From NCBI GenBank assembly GCA_965248815.1, contig CBDFKK010000008.1, forward strand, positions 868,001 to 932,000: a stretch of DNA of 64,000 nucleotides, read 5' to 3'. The notes below the pieces were generated by a model, which worked only from the letters and a program-made list of their open reading frames with translations, ran no database searches and was not told where the DNA came from. Position 1 is the stretch's first letter, and every line of letters begins with the position of its first letter. Origin of the DNA: CBDFKK01 sp965248815 (GTDB taxonomy: Bacteria > Pseudomonadota > Alphaproteobacteria > SMXP01). Below are positions 17,680-25,662 of the stretch, in pieces. Made by a program: the position numbers and the translations under genes.

Positions 17680-17843
17680 CCCCCACTAGGCTCGATCGTT
17701 TGTGGCAACGCTTCTATTTGGCGATTGGCCATATCGTGAACGTTAGCTCAGCTGTTGAGAGGTGGCTCGGGAAATCTGCACAGTTGAGATAAGTGGAATT
17801 TTGGCCTGTAGGCGGCATGATCGCCGGCAACAGGAGATCCACT

Positions 17844-18155
17844 ATGGCAAGACGACCACGTCGCAATCATACACCTGCGTTCAAGTCGAAGGTGGCCCTT
17901 GCGGCCGTTCGCGGTGAGCAGACATTGGGAGAACTCGCTCAGCAGTTTGATGTTCATCCTAACCAGATCAAGCAATGGAAAGATCAGCTCCTTGAGGGTG
18001 CAGCGGGTGTTTTTGGGCGGGAGGGTAAATCACCGCTGCCTGCACCCCGTGTTGATGTGAAGAGGCTCCATGCCAAGATTGGGGAGCTGACGCTTGAGAA
18101 TGATTTTTTAGGCGATGCGCTCACCAAGGCGGGATTGCCGAGCGCAAGAAAATGA
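17844..18155 (+). CDS. IS3-family transposase OrfA
   Basis: 103 residues from ATG 17844, with AGGAG seven bases upstream. OrfA is the DNA-binding regulatory half of an IS3 transposase. It has a basic start (MARRPRRNHTPAFKSK), a helix-turn-helix (LGELAQQFDVHPNQIKQWKDQLLEG) and a leucine-zipper-like region (RLHAKIGELTLENDFLG). Its stop overlaps the orfB start as ATGA within AAAATGA, where frameshifting or reinitiation normally makes the OrfAB transposase. It appears complete. Confidence 0.92.
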   Translation: MARRPRRNHTPAFKSKVALAAVRGEQTLGELAQQFDVHPNQIKQWKDQLLEGAAGVFGREGKSPLPAPRVDVKRLHAKIGELTLENDFLGDALTKAGLPSARK

Positions 18156-18982
18156 TCGACCGCAAACATAAACTCTCGCTCAGCCGTCAGGCCAAGGCGC
18201 TCAAGATCAGCCGGGGCAGCGTCTATTATCAGCCCCGTCCCGTATCGGTCGGTGATCTGGCACTGATGCGCCGGATTGATGAATTGCATCTCGACTATCC
18301 CTTTGCAGGCAGCAGGATGCTGCAGGGACTATTGCTTGGTGAAGGATACAAGGTTGGCCGCCTGCACGTCACAACACTGATGAAGCGTATGGGGCTTGAG
18401 GCTATTTATCGCCGCCCGAACACGTCCAAGCCTGCACCGGGCCACAAAATCTATCCCTATCTGTTGCGTAAGCTGCCGGTCACCCAACCCAATCAGGTCT
18501 GGGCGATGGATATCACCTACATTCCAATGGCACGGGGCTTTGTTTATCTGGCCGCAGTGGTTGACTGGTTCAGCCGGCGTGTCCTGTCCTGGCGGCTCTC
18601 TATCACACTGGAAGCAGACTTTTGCATTGAAGCCGTTGAAGAAGCACTGGCCCGTTACGGTAAGCCGGACATCTTCAACACCGATCAGGGCTCGCAGTTT
18701 ACCTCCATCGCTTTCACACAAATCCTGAAGGATGCTGAAATCGCCATCAGCATGGATGGCAAGGGAGCGTGGCGGGACAATGTCTTTGTTGAACGGCTGT
18801 GGCGCACGGTCAAATACGAGGAGGTCTATCTGCATGCCTATGGCAATGTTCCACAAGCCCGAGCCGCCCTCGGCAAATATTTGGTCTTTTACAACACCAA
18901 GAGACCGCATTCATCGCTTGACCGCCAGACACCCGATCAGGCTTACTTCAACGTGCTGCAACCAATCCCGGTCGCGGCATAA
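18152..18982 (+). CDS. IS3-family transposase OrfB (DDE integrase domain)
   Basis: 276 residues with the rve integrase core. The catalytic triad is complete: Asp in QVWAMDITYIP, Asp in FNTDQGSQFTS and Glu in NVFVERLWRTVKYEEVYL, with the family's terminal HSSLDRQTPDQAYF. The N-terminal HTH_21-like region (RQAKALKISRGSVYY) is present. All catalytic residues are intact, and the frame is unbroken, so the element could still move. It overlaps orfA by four bases. Confidence 0.94.
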   Translation: MIDRKHKLSLSRQAKALKISRGSVYYQPRPVSVGDLALMRRIDELHLDYPFAGSRMLQGLLLGEGYKVGRLHVTTLMKRMGLEAIYRRPNTSKPAPGHKIYPYLLRKLPVTQPNQVWAMDITYIPMARGFVYLAAVVDWFSRRVLSWRLSITLEADFCIEAVEEALARYGKPDIFNTDQGSQFTSIAFTQILKDAEIAISMDGKGAWRDNVFVERLWRTVKYEEVYLHAYGNVPQARAALGKYLVFYNTKRPHSSLDRQTPDQAYFNVLQPIPVAA

Positions 18983-19289
18983 CAGGGGCTGAAATCCACT
19001 TATCCGCAGTCCGAAAGTTGTTCAAACAAACCGAACCACCTCTGTTGTTTGCTTTGCACGTTGAGACTCCCCACCCTCGTGATTCTTCTCGTACCGACCT
19101 AGGGGACTGGAAAGAGGGGGCTCTCGGTGATGTCGATCCGGCGAGCAAGTTTTGAGGATCGAGCGGAATAGCAGGCCTTGTTCATATTCGAAGGCCTAAG
19201 TTGGCTCACTTTTCAATGAAGCTGGCGGCCTGGCTACTCGCGATTGATGGATATAGTGTGGAAATTGAAACGTAATTTGGATTTTTACA

Positions 19290-20654
19290 ATGACAGATAC
19301 GAGCAGCCGAACCGGCCCCATAGCAAGGTTGTTAAAAGTGGCAAGTAAAATAGAACCACATGAGATCAAGGCCGTTCTTTTTTCTTTCGTCTACTTATTT
19401 TGCGTCATGGCCGGATACTACATATTGCGGCCGGTCCGCGATGCCTTTGCGGTCGCGATGCCGGAGAACGATGTTGCGAACCTCTTTATCGTCGTCTTTG
19501 TCGTCATGCTGATCATCATTCCGATATATGGGTTTATCAATTCGCGTGTAAAACTTTCGACATTACTGCCGTGGGTCTACGTCTTCTTTGCGCTAAATCT
19601 CCTCGCCTTCTACTTCATGTTAGAGGGCAATCCGGAAAGCCTATGGACGGCACGGGTTTATTTCGTTTGGGTCAGTGTCTTTAACCTCTTCGTCGTTTCC
19701 GTCTTTTGGAGCTTTATGGCGGACCTCTATTCAAAAGAGCAAAGCAAGAGACTATTTGGGTTTATCGCCGCGGGGGCCAGCACGGGTGCCATCGTAGGGC
19801 CATTCATCGTTACCATTCTCATTACGCCCGAAATGTATGGCCTCACATTTCCACCGGTCTCAACACCCAATCTGCTTCTGATATCGGCCGGATTTTTGCT
19901 GATCCCTGTCCTGGTTATTCGCTCCCTTGTCAACCACAAGGATGAGTTCCAAGGTGCTGACAAAGAACCCAATGACATGCAGCAGGCCATCGGCGGCAAT
20001 CCCTTCGCCGGTGTTTTACTCTTCTTCAAGTCGCCCTATCTCCTCGGCATTGGCCTGTTCATTATCTTGTACACAGCGATGTCGACTTTCGTTTGGTTTC
20101 AGTTGCTAGACTTGATCAGAGCGGAGGAGATGACCAGAGAAGAAACGACGGGTCTGTGGGCACTGATGGATCTCGTCGTCAATATTCTCGCCGTCGTTAC
20201 GCAGTTGTTTGGCACCGCAAGACTGGCCAGTCGATTTGGATTAGTTGTTACGCTTGCGATCATCCCGTTCTTTATGATTGCGGGCTTTGCCGTCGTTGCA
20301 CTCGTTCCGCTGCTGCCGGTTCTCATCGGCCTGCAAGTGCTGCGACGCGCAGGCAACTACGCGATTACGCGCCCCGGCCGTGAGATGCTATTCACCATCG
20401 TCGACAAAGAGAGCAAATACAAAGCAAAGAACGCCATCGATACGGCCGTCTATCGCGGCGGCGACGCGGCAAGTGCACAGCTCTACAATACTCTTTCGCA
20501 AAATATGGGCATGGCTTTCTCGGGTATCGCAATTGTCGGCGCGTTTCTCGCGACTATTTGGTTTGTCGTTGCTGTGTTCCTCGGACGCAGTTATGAGCGC
20601 CGAAGCGCCGAAGAGCCGGCAGATGCAGATGCTAAAGCCGCCGAATTCGCCTGA
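19290..20654 (+). CDS. NTP/NDP exchange-type transporter (TlcC/MFS-like)
   Basis: 454 residues with about 12 predicted membrane helices, starting MTDTSSRTGPIARLL. It matches the ATP/ADP translocase-related COG3202 group: GYYILRPVRDAFAVAMP after the first helix, FWSFMADLYSKEQSKRLFGFIAAGASTGAIVGP in the middle (conserved AGASTGAIVGP) and RAGNYAITRPGREMLFTIV late. Characterised members in Chlamydia and Rickettsia swap ATP for ADP, but many free-living Proteobacteria carry relatives of unproven substrate. Here a nucleotide or nucleotide-like substrate is an inference. It follows the IS3 element by 280 bases of non-coding sequence and converges on the VUT-like gene. Confidence 0.8.
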   Translation: MTDTSSRTGPIARLLKVASKIEPHEIKAVLFSFVYLFCVMAGYYILRPVRDAFAVAMPENDVANLFIVVFVVMLIIIPIYGFINSRVKLSTLLPWVYVFFALNLLAFYFMLEGNPESLWTARVYFVWVSVFNLFVVSVFWSFMADLYSKEQSKRLFGFIAAGASTGAIVGPFIVTILITPEMYGLTFPPVSTPNLLLISAGFLLIPVLVIRSLVNHKDEFQGADKEPNDMQQAIGGNPFAGVLLFFKSPYLLGIGLFIILYTAMSTFVWFQLLDLIRAEEMTREETTGLWALMDLVVNILAVVTQLFGTARLASRFGLVVTLAIIPFFMIAGFAVVALVPLLPVLIGLQVLRRAGNYAITRPGREMLFTIVDKESKYKAKNAIDTAVYRGGDAASAQLYNTLSQNMGMAFSGIAIVGAFLATIWFVVAVFLGRSYERRSAEEPADADAKAAEFA

Positions 20655-20706
20655 CGCCAACGGTGTCCGGCGAAATCACAAGCTCGTTTGCTGTGATCTT
20701 GGGTTG

Positions 20707-21336
20707 TCAGGCGCCGCCATAGCCTGGCAACGGCCGCAGCATCGATCTCATAAGGAAGTACGGGATCAACAAGAAAAAAGAGATAGCGGCCATAAAGCCA
20801 AAGTGGGTGATCATTTGTGTTACCCATGGTGTACGGTCTCCCAAGCTTACCAAAGGATAAAATACAAAACAGTAGACCGCTGAGCCCCACAAAGGCCCGT
20901 AAAGGGGAGCACGCCACCAGGGATTGCCTCTAGTCCAGTCAAAAACCAGCACACTGAAGATCTGGCTCAAAAAGATCGCCGTCACGAATGCCACTGCGGT
21001 TCTCAGCTGCGGCAGCGGTTGAGCGCGTAGCGCGAGACCATCAACTGCAAAGTAGTAATACGCAGCGGCCAAAATTCCCCAAACAATTAGAATTTGAGAA
21101 ATTGCGTAAGTCGGACCGTATCTTCGATTTGTTAAATTCAGTGGCAAAAAAATTAGCGGCAATATCAAATGCCCGCCCGTTAGCCAGTAGCCTGGCACTA
21201 GCTGCGGCTCCAAGGCGCCAAAAAATTGATCGAACCAAGTCACAGGCCGACTGCTCGCGGCATCAGCCCATACGAAAATTGCTGACAAGAGCGCGACAGG
21301 CAAAATCAATCGAAACAGACCCCGCATCCCACGCAT
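20707..21336 (-). CDS. VUT/YhhQ-like membrane transporter (possible queuosine precursor uptake)
   Basis: About 209 residues, with six or so helices. The segment LTGGHLILPLIFLPLNLTNRRYGP matches the vitamin-uptake-transporter (VUT, COG1738) pattern in which a TxGxxxFPxxFLxxDLxNxxYG motif opens the second helix, and TAVAFVTAIFLSQIFSVLVFDW fits the later conserved region. Family members such as YhhQ take up queuine precursors (preQ0/preQ1). I chose ATG 21336 because AGGA stands about ten bases upstream and a hydrophobic helix follows at once; ATG 21399 and a longer frame to 21564 remain possible. The substrate is uncertain. It converges with the nucleotide transporter gene. Confidence 0.6.
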   Translation of the reverse strand: MRGMRGLFRLILPVALLSAIFVWADAASSRPVTWFDQFFGALEPQLVPGYWLTGGHLILPLIFLPLNLTNRRYGPTYAISQILIVWGILAAAYYYFAVDGLALRAQPLPQLRTAVAFVTAIFLSQIFSVLVFDWTRGNPWWRAPLYGPLWGSAVYCFVFYPLVSLGDRTPWVTQMITHFGFMAAISFFLLIPYFLMRSMLRPLPGYGGA

Positions 21337-21628
21337 CAAGACGTTTTCCTGGTGGCGATGACCAGGTGAAGCAAAATATTCTGTTGCGTGTCCGCCCATG
21401 GTCAATTTTGAAAGATGCCCTTTGCGCCCTTGACTAGACTTCAGCGAAGCCGTGCAAACAGCTTGTGCCAGAGTCTTGGCACGCACATTACGTGCCAGAT
21501 GCGTCGCGTTTGTATCAGCTACCCCGCGCTCAGACTTAATGTTATGACGCGGCCCCGAGGCCACGCAACCTTGACTGAGCGGGCGGCTTTGGCCCGATAT
21601 TTCGGAAAAAGACGGCGGTCAAAATTAG

Positions 21629-21925
21629 TTAAGGCGACTCGGCCGGCGAAGCAGACTTTTGGATGTCGCGCTTGATGCGGCGAGCCTTGAGCGACAGGTC
21701 GGATTCTTTGGCGCCTTTAAGATATCCGTCCAATCCGCCATTCTTATCGACGGTCCGCAGGGCGTTAGCACTAACTCTCATTTTGAACGATTGGCCAAGT
21801 GCATCGCTCGCAAGAGTGACATTGCATAGATTGGGCAAGAAACGTCGCCGCGTCCTGTTCTTCGCGTGACTTACGTTGTTTCCCGTCAGGACGGATTTTC
21901 CAGTTAACTCACAGCGGCGTGCCAT
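21629..21925 (-). CDS. rpmB: 50S ribosomal protein L28
   Basis: 98 residues from ATG 21925 (MARRCELTGKSVLTGN). L28 binds the large ribosomal subunit. Marks are the N-terminal CELTGK, HAKNRTRRRFLPNL and the basic C-terminal LKARRIKRDIQ. Alphaproteobacterial L28 proteins are longer than the E. coli one (78 residues), as here. The ATG chosen excludes nine upstream in-frame codons that do not look like L28. It is transcribed leftward alone, between meaB and the VUT-like gene. Confidence 0.96.
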   Translation of the reverse strand: MARRCELTGKSVLTGNNVSHAKNRTRRRFLPNLCNVTLASDALGQSFKMRVSANALRTVDKNGGLDGYLKGAKESDLSLKARRIKRDIQKSASPAESP

Positions 21926-22057
21926 CTCAATTCTCCAAGTGCCTAGTCCCAAGTGGGCCAGCCGCGGCCCAAATTGAGTGGCCGTAGCAAATTGGCCGCG
22001 TTGCTATACGCGCTGAGGGGCTGACGGTCAAGTTCGCCGGTGGCCGAGTGGTCCCCG

Positions 22058-23068
22058 CTAGTCCCGGTAAAGCGCCAAAATACGGTAGGCAGCCTGCTTG
22101 GGACTGAGGCGCTCTGCAACGACGTCACCTTCAAGCTTGCTTGACAATTCTGACACATGAACCTGTGAAAGAAAGCTAGCCATGAGATCGTCTCTAATTT
22201 CGTTCCACATCCATGACTTTGCTTGGCCCTTGCGCAGGCGTTCGAAGTCGCCTGTCTCTCTGATGAATTTGTTAAAAGCCTCCACGCAGCCCCAAACATC
22301 AGACATGCCGCGCTCTTCAAGGGCGGAAACGAGCTTTACGTGAGGTTTCCAATGTTCGTATTTCGGACGAAGTAAACCTAGCGCGCCCCGATAATCTGCG
22401 GCGGCCGCATGCGCGGCTTTTTCCAATTCGCCGTCGGCCTTGTTGACGATGACGAGATCCGCAAGCTCCATGATGCCGCGCTTGATTCCCTGCAACTCGT
22501 CTCCGCCTCCAGGAGCCAGAATTAGGGCGAACATGTCCACCATGTCGGAAACGGCGGTTTCATTCTGACCAACGCCAACTGTTTCGATAAGGATCACATC
22601 ATAGCCACCCGCTTCCAAAATCAGCATGGCTTCACGAGTACGCCGCGCAACTCCTCCCAACGTAGTACCCGCGGGCGACGGTCGTATAAACGCCTTTTGA
22701 TGTCGAGTTAAACGATCCATCCTTGTTTTGTCTCCCAAGATGGATCCACCGGATCGAACCGAGGATGGATCGACGGCTAGGACAGCCACTTTGAGACCGA
22801 GTTCACAAATGAAAAGACCAAAGGCTTCGATAAAGGTCGATTTGCCAACGCCCGGTGCCCCGGAAAGGCCCAGCCGTTTGGCTTTGCCCGTCTTGGGCAA
22901 GAGAAATTGCAATAGCTCGGCAGTTTGCTGCTGCTGATCCAATCGAGTTGATTCGACGAGTGTTATCGCACGCGCAAGTGCTCTTCGGTCACCAAGCATA
23001 ATGTGGTCTGCAAGATCACTAAGTTCAGCATTTGGCATTGAAGTAGATGGCAAGTCCGGCTTGTTCAT
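22058..23068 (-). CDS. meaB: Methylmalonyl-CoA mutase-associated GTPase MeaB
   Basis: 336 residues. MeaB is a G3E GTPase that gates cofactor loading into, and protects, adenosylcobalamin-dependent methylmalonyl-CoA mutase. Visible are the Walker A motif GAPGVGKST (70-78), VDPSSVRSGGSILGDKTRM, the Walker B/switch ETVGVGQNETAVSDM, the base-recognition NKAD and the dimerisation C-terminus. It lies 106 bases downstream of the mutase gene on the same strand, the usual pairing. The start is ATG 23068. Confidence 0.96.
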   Translation of the reverse strand: MNKPDLPSTSMPNAELSDLADHIMLGDRRALARAITLVESTRLDQQQQTAELLQFLLPKTGKAKRLGLSGAPGVGKSTFIEAFGLFICELGLKVAVLAVDPSSVRSGGSILGDKTRMDRLTRHQKAFIRPSPAGTTLGGVARRTREAMLILEAGGYDVILIETVGVGQNETAVSDMVDMFALILAPGGGDELQGIKRGIMELADLVIVNKADGELEKAAHAAAADYRGALGLLRPKYEHWKPHVKLVSALEERGMSDVWGCVEAFNKFIRETGDFERLRKGQAKSWMWNEIRDDLMASFLSQVHVSELSSKLEGDVVAERLSPKQAAYRILALYRD

Positions 23069-23174
23069 CTAACCAAAACTTCGCTTTCTTCGTCAATAGC
23101 AATCGCAGTCAAACGAATTCTTTGCATGTTGTGCGGCGCGCAGACTAAGCGGGATCATCGGAAAACGGAAAGGA

Positions 23175-25322
23175 TTATGCAGCCGCCTTTCGCCTCTGAC
23201 GAATAAGCGTCAATATTTCTTTTGCGGCTTCCGGTATATTCGTGCCCGGACCAAATATAGCTGCCGCGCCAGCATCATAAAGTTCGTTGTAGTCTTGTTC
23301 AGGAATAACACCGCCACAAATTATCAATATTTCGTCCGCCCCCTTATCTTTGAGGGCGGAAGCAAGCTGTGGAACCAACGTTTTGTGCCCTGCGGCCAGC
23401 GAAGATACTCCGATCACGTGCACATCAGCATCGACAGCGTCTTGGGCTGCCTCTTCAGGTGTTTGGAACAGAGGGCCGATGTCCACGTCAAACCCAATAT
23501 CGGCAAATGCCGTGGCAATTACTTTGGAACCTCGGTCGTGCCCATCCTGTCCTAATTTCACCACGAGCATCCGCGGACGACGCCCTTCAGCAGCGGCAAA
23601 TTTCTCAACTTCTTCTTGAATGCTCACAAAGTCCTGATCTCCATCGAAGGCGGCGCCGTATACGCCGGAAACAGTTTTTATTTCAGCTTTGTGCCGACCA
23701 AATACACTTTCCATCGCTTGTGAAATCTCGCCAACGGTACAGCGTGCCCGGGCAGCGTCAATCGCAAGCGCCAGCAAATTCGCCGAATTTTTTGCGCCTT
23801 CTTCAATTGCTTTTAGCGCAGCACTACATTTACCGTCATCACGTGATGATCGAATCTGTCGAAGTCTTCCGATTTGTTTGTCTCTGACTTCTGCGTTGTC
23901 GATATCGAGAATATCAAACTTGTCCTTTATCGGCGGCGGATATTTATTAACACCAACTATCACTTCTTCGCCGCGATCGATTCGAGCCTGGCGCCGGGCC
24001 GCTGCCTCTTCAATCCTTAGCTTTGGAATTCCGGCAGTAACGGCGGCTGTCATGCCTCCAAAGTCCTCGATCTCCTCAAGAAGCTTCCACGCCTCTTTGG
24101 CAATCGTATTGGTTAGTGACTCGATGTAATAAGAGCCGCCCAAAGGATCGACAACTTTGGTTACACCAGTTTCATGCTGAAGTATAAGCTGTGTATTTCG
24201 AGCGATCCGAGCCGAAAATTCCGTAGGAAGAGCAATTGCCTCATCGAACGAGTTGGTATGCAAACTTTGGGTACCACCCAATACAGCCGCCATCCCCTCA
24301 AAGGCAGTTCTAACGATATTGTTGTAAGGGTCTTGCTCGGTAAGGGAGACGCCGGACGTTTGACAATGGGTTCGCAGCATTAGTGATTTCGGGTTGGTGG
24401 GCTCAAACTCGGAAACGATACGGGACCATAACTGCCGGGCTGCACGAAGTTTTGCAACTTCCATAAAGAAGTTCATACCTATGCAAAAAAAGAACGAAAG
24501 CCGGGGTGCAAAATCGTCAATGTTGAGTCCTGCTGCAAGTGCAGCACGAACATATTCGCGGCCGTCCGCTAGTGTGTAGGCCAATTCCTGAACCTGCGTC
24601 GCGCCCGCTTCCTGCATATGATATCCCGAAATTGATACCGAATTGAAACGCGGCATATGGTCGGACGCATAGGCGATAATGTCGGAGACCAGTCTCATGC
24701 TCGGTTCCGGCGGGTATATATAGGTATTGCGAACCATAAACTCTTTGAGGACATCATTTTGGATCGTGCCTGAAAGCTTCTCCGGTTTTGTGCCTTGCTC
24801 CTCTGCGGCAACGATGTAATTCGCCATAATCGGTATGACGGCTCCGTTCATTGTCATGGAGACGGAGATTTGGTCGAGGGGAATACCGTCGAATAAAATC
24901 TTCATATCTTCGACGGAATCGATGGCCACTCCCGCCTTCCCTACATCGCCCACAACGCGGGGATGATCAGAGTCATATCCGCGGTGTGTTGCCAAATCGA
25001 ACGCGACAGAGAGGCCTTCTTGGCCGGCTTCTAAGTTCTTGCGATAGAATGCATTCGAGTCCTCTGCAGTTGAGAAGCCGGCATATTGTCGGACGGTCCA
25101 AGGTCGCCCTGCATAAACGGTTGCTTGCACACCACGCGTATAAGGTGCAAATCCGGGAAGCTCCTCCAACTCTTCAAGAGCTGCCAAATCATCTGACGTG
25201 TAGAGCGGCTTGATGTCGAAGCCTTCGGGTGTATGCCAAGTCAGGTCATCAAGATCCCGGCCCTTGAGTTGAGCCGAGGCCAACTGGCGCCAATCTTTTA
25301 TTGTTGGTTTTTTGTCGGCCAT
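23175..25322 (-). CDS. Methylmalonyl-CoA mutase
   Basis: About 715 residues, the normal length of a single-chain mutase. It interconverts methylmalonyl-CoA and succinyl-CoA with adenosylcobalamin, the last step of propionyl-CoA breakdown. The TIM-barrel half shows YTRGVQATVYAGRPWTVRQYAGF, HRGYDSDHPRVVGDVGKAG and GGTQSLHTNSFDEA. The C-terminal B12 domain has the base-off motif GQDGHDRGSKVI (histidine ligand), SSLAAGHKTLVP and ICGGVIPEQDY. I chose ATG 25322 (MADKKPTIKDW); in-frame starts also lie at 25358 and 25427. MeaB follows, and cobS/cobT earlier in the window serve its cofactor. Confidence 0.96.
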   Translation of the reverse strand: MADKKPTIKDWRQLASAQLKGRDLDDLTWHTPEGFDIKPLYTSDDLAALEELEELPGFAPYTRGVQATVYAGRPWTVRQYAGFSTAEDSNAFYRKNLEAGQEGLSVAFDLATHRGYDSDHPRVVGDVGKAGVAIDSVEDMKILFDGIPLDQISVSMTMNGAVIPIMANYIVAAEEQGTKPEKLSGTIQNDVLKEFMVRNTYIYPPEPSMRLVSDIIAYASDHMPRFNSVSISGYHMQEAGATQVQELAYTLADGREYVRAALAAGLNIDDFAPRLSFFFCIGMNFFMEVAKLRAARQLWSRIVSEFEPTNPKSLMLRTHCQTSGVSLTEQDPYNNIVRTAFEGMAAVLGGTQSLHTNSFDEAIALPTEFSARIARNTQLILQHETGVTKVVDPLGGSYYIESLTNTIAKEAWKLLEEIEDFGGMTAAVTAGIPKLRIEEAAARRQARIDRGEEVIVGVNKYPPPIKDKFDILDIDNAEVRDKQIGRLRQIRSSRDDGKCSAALKAIEEGAKNSANLLALAIDAARARCTVGEISQAMESVFGRHKAEIKTVSGVYGAAFDGDQDFVSIQEEVEKFAAAEGRRPRMLVVKLGQDGHDRGSKVIATAFADIGFDVDIGPLFQTPEEAAQDAVDADVHVIGVSSLAAGHKTLVPQLASALKDKGADEILIICGGVIPEQDYNELYDAGAAAIFGPGTNIPEAAKEILTLIRQRRKAAA

Positions 25323-25662
25323 ACTTGTTGTCCGAGCCTCTTGTTCTCTAAAGGGCATTATCGCCCCAAATTCGCGCGGAGTATCGCGAAACCCTGATAA
25401 CCGGTCAAATTGCCAGACATTAACCAATCTTGATGAGTACTTAACAAAGCATAGCGAATTGAAGGTTAACTATTTGAAAACACAAGACTTTGTGCGTGAA
25501 CGAAGGTGGAAAATTAACCCGTCAGCGATTCGGTCATGCTTTGTCCCACCTCTGTTCTGAATGTTAACGGCCGCCGCGGATCTTGGGGTCCAGGTGCACA
25601 ATCGAAATGGCGGCCTTGCGTTAACTTGCAATAGGCCTATTTCCAGGTAATTGTTGATCACC
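25323..25662. promoter_or_regulatory. Divergent promoter region between mutase and helicase genes
   Basis: 340 bases without a gene. It must hold promoters for both neighbours. It is notable for many TTAAC/GTTAA words (near 25419, 25440, 25464, 25515, 25563 and 25621), three of them GTTAAC. TTAA-rich half sites recall CtrA sites, but no TTAA-N7-TTAA pair was found. Nothing else was recognised. Confidence 0.4.

Larger units (their letters stand above)
17784..19008 (+). mobile_element. IS3-family insertion sequence, apparently intact
   Basis: An element of about 1.2 kb with orfA and orfB in the IS3 arrangement. Imperfect terminal inverted repeats are visible: GATAAGTGGAATTTT on the left near 17788-17802 and TGAAATCCACTTATC on the right near 18990-19004, matching at 12 of 15 positions, with the shared core GATAAGTGG. 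The outer ends are set to within a few bases only; a three-base duplication (CAG beside each end) is possible but not certain. It sits between cobT and a nucleotide transporter gene and breaks no recognisable gene. Confidence 0.85.

Noticed and set aside
22036..22058. tRNA D-arm-like GGTGGCCGAGTGGT
   Set aside because: No acceptor stem, anticodon arm or T-arm follows, and it abuts the meaB stop codon.
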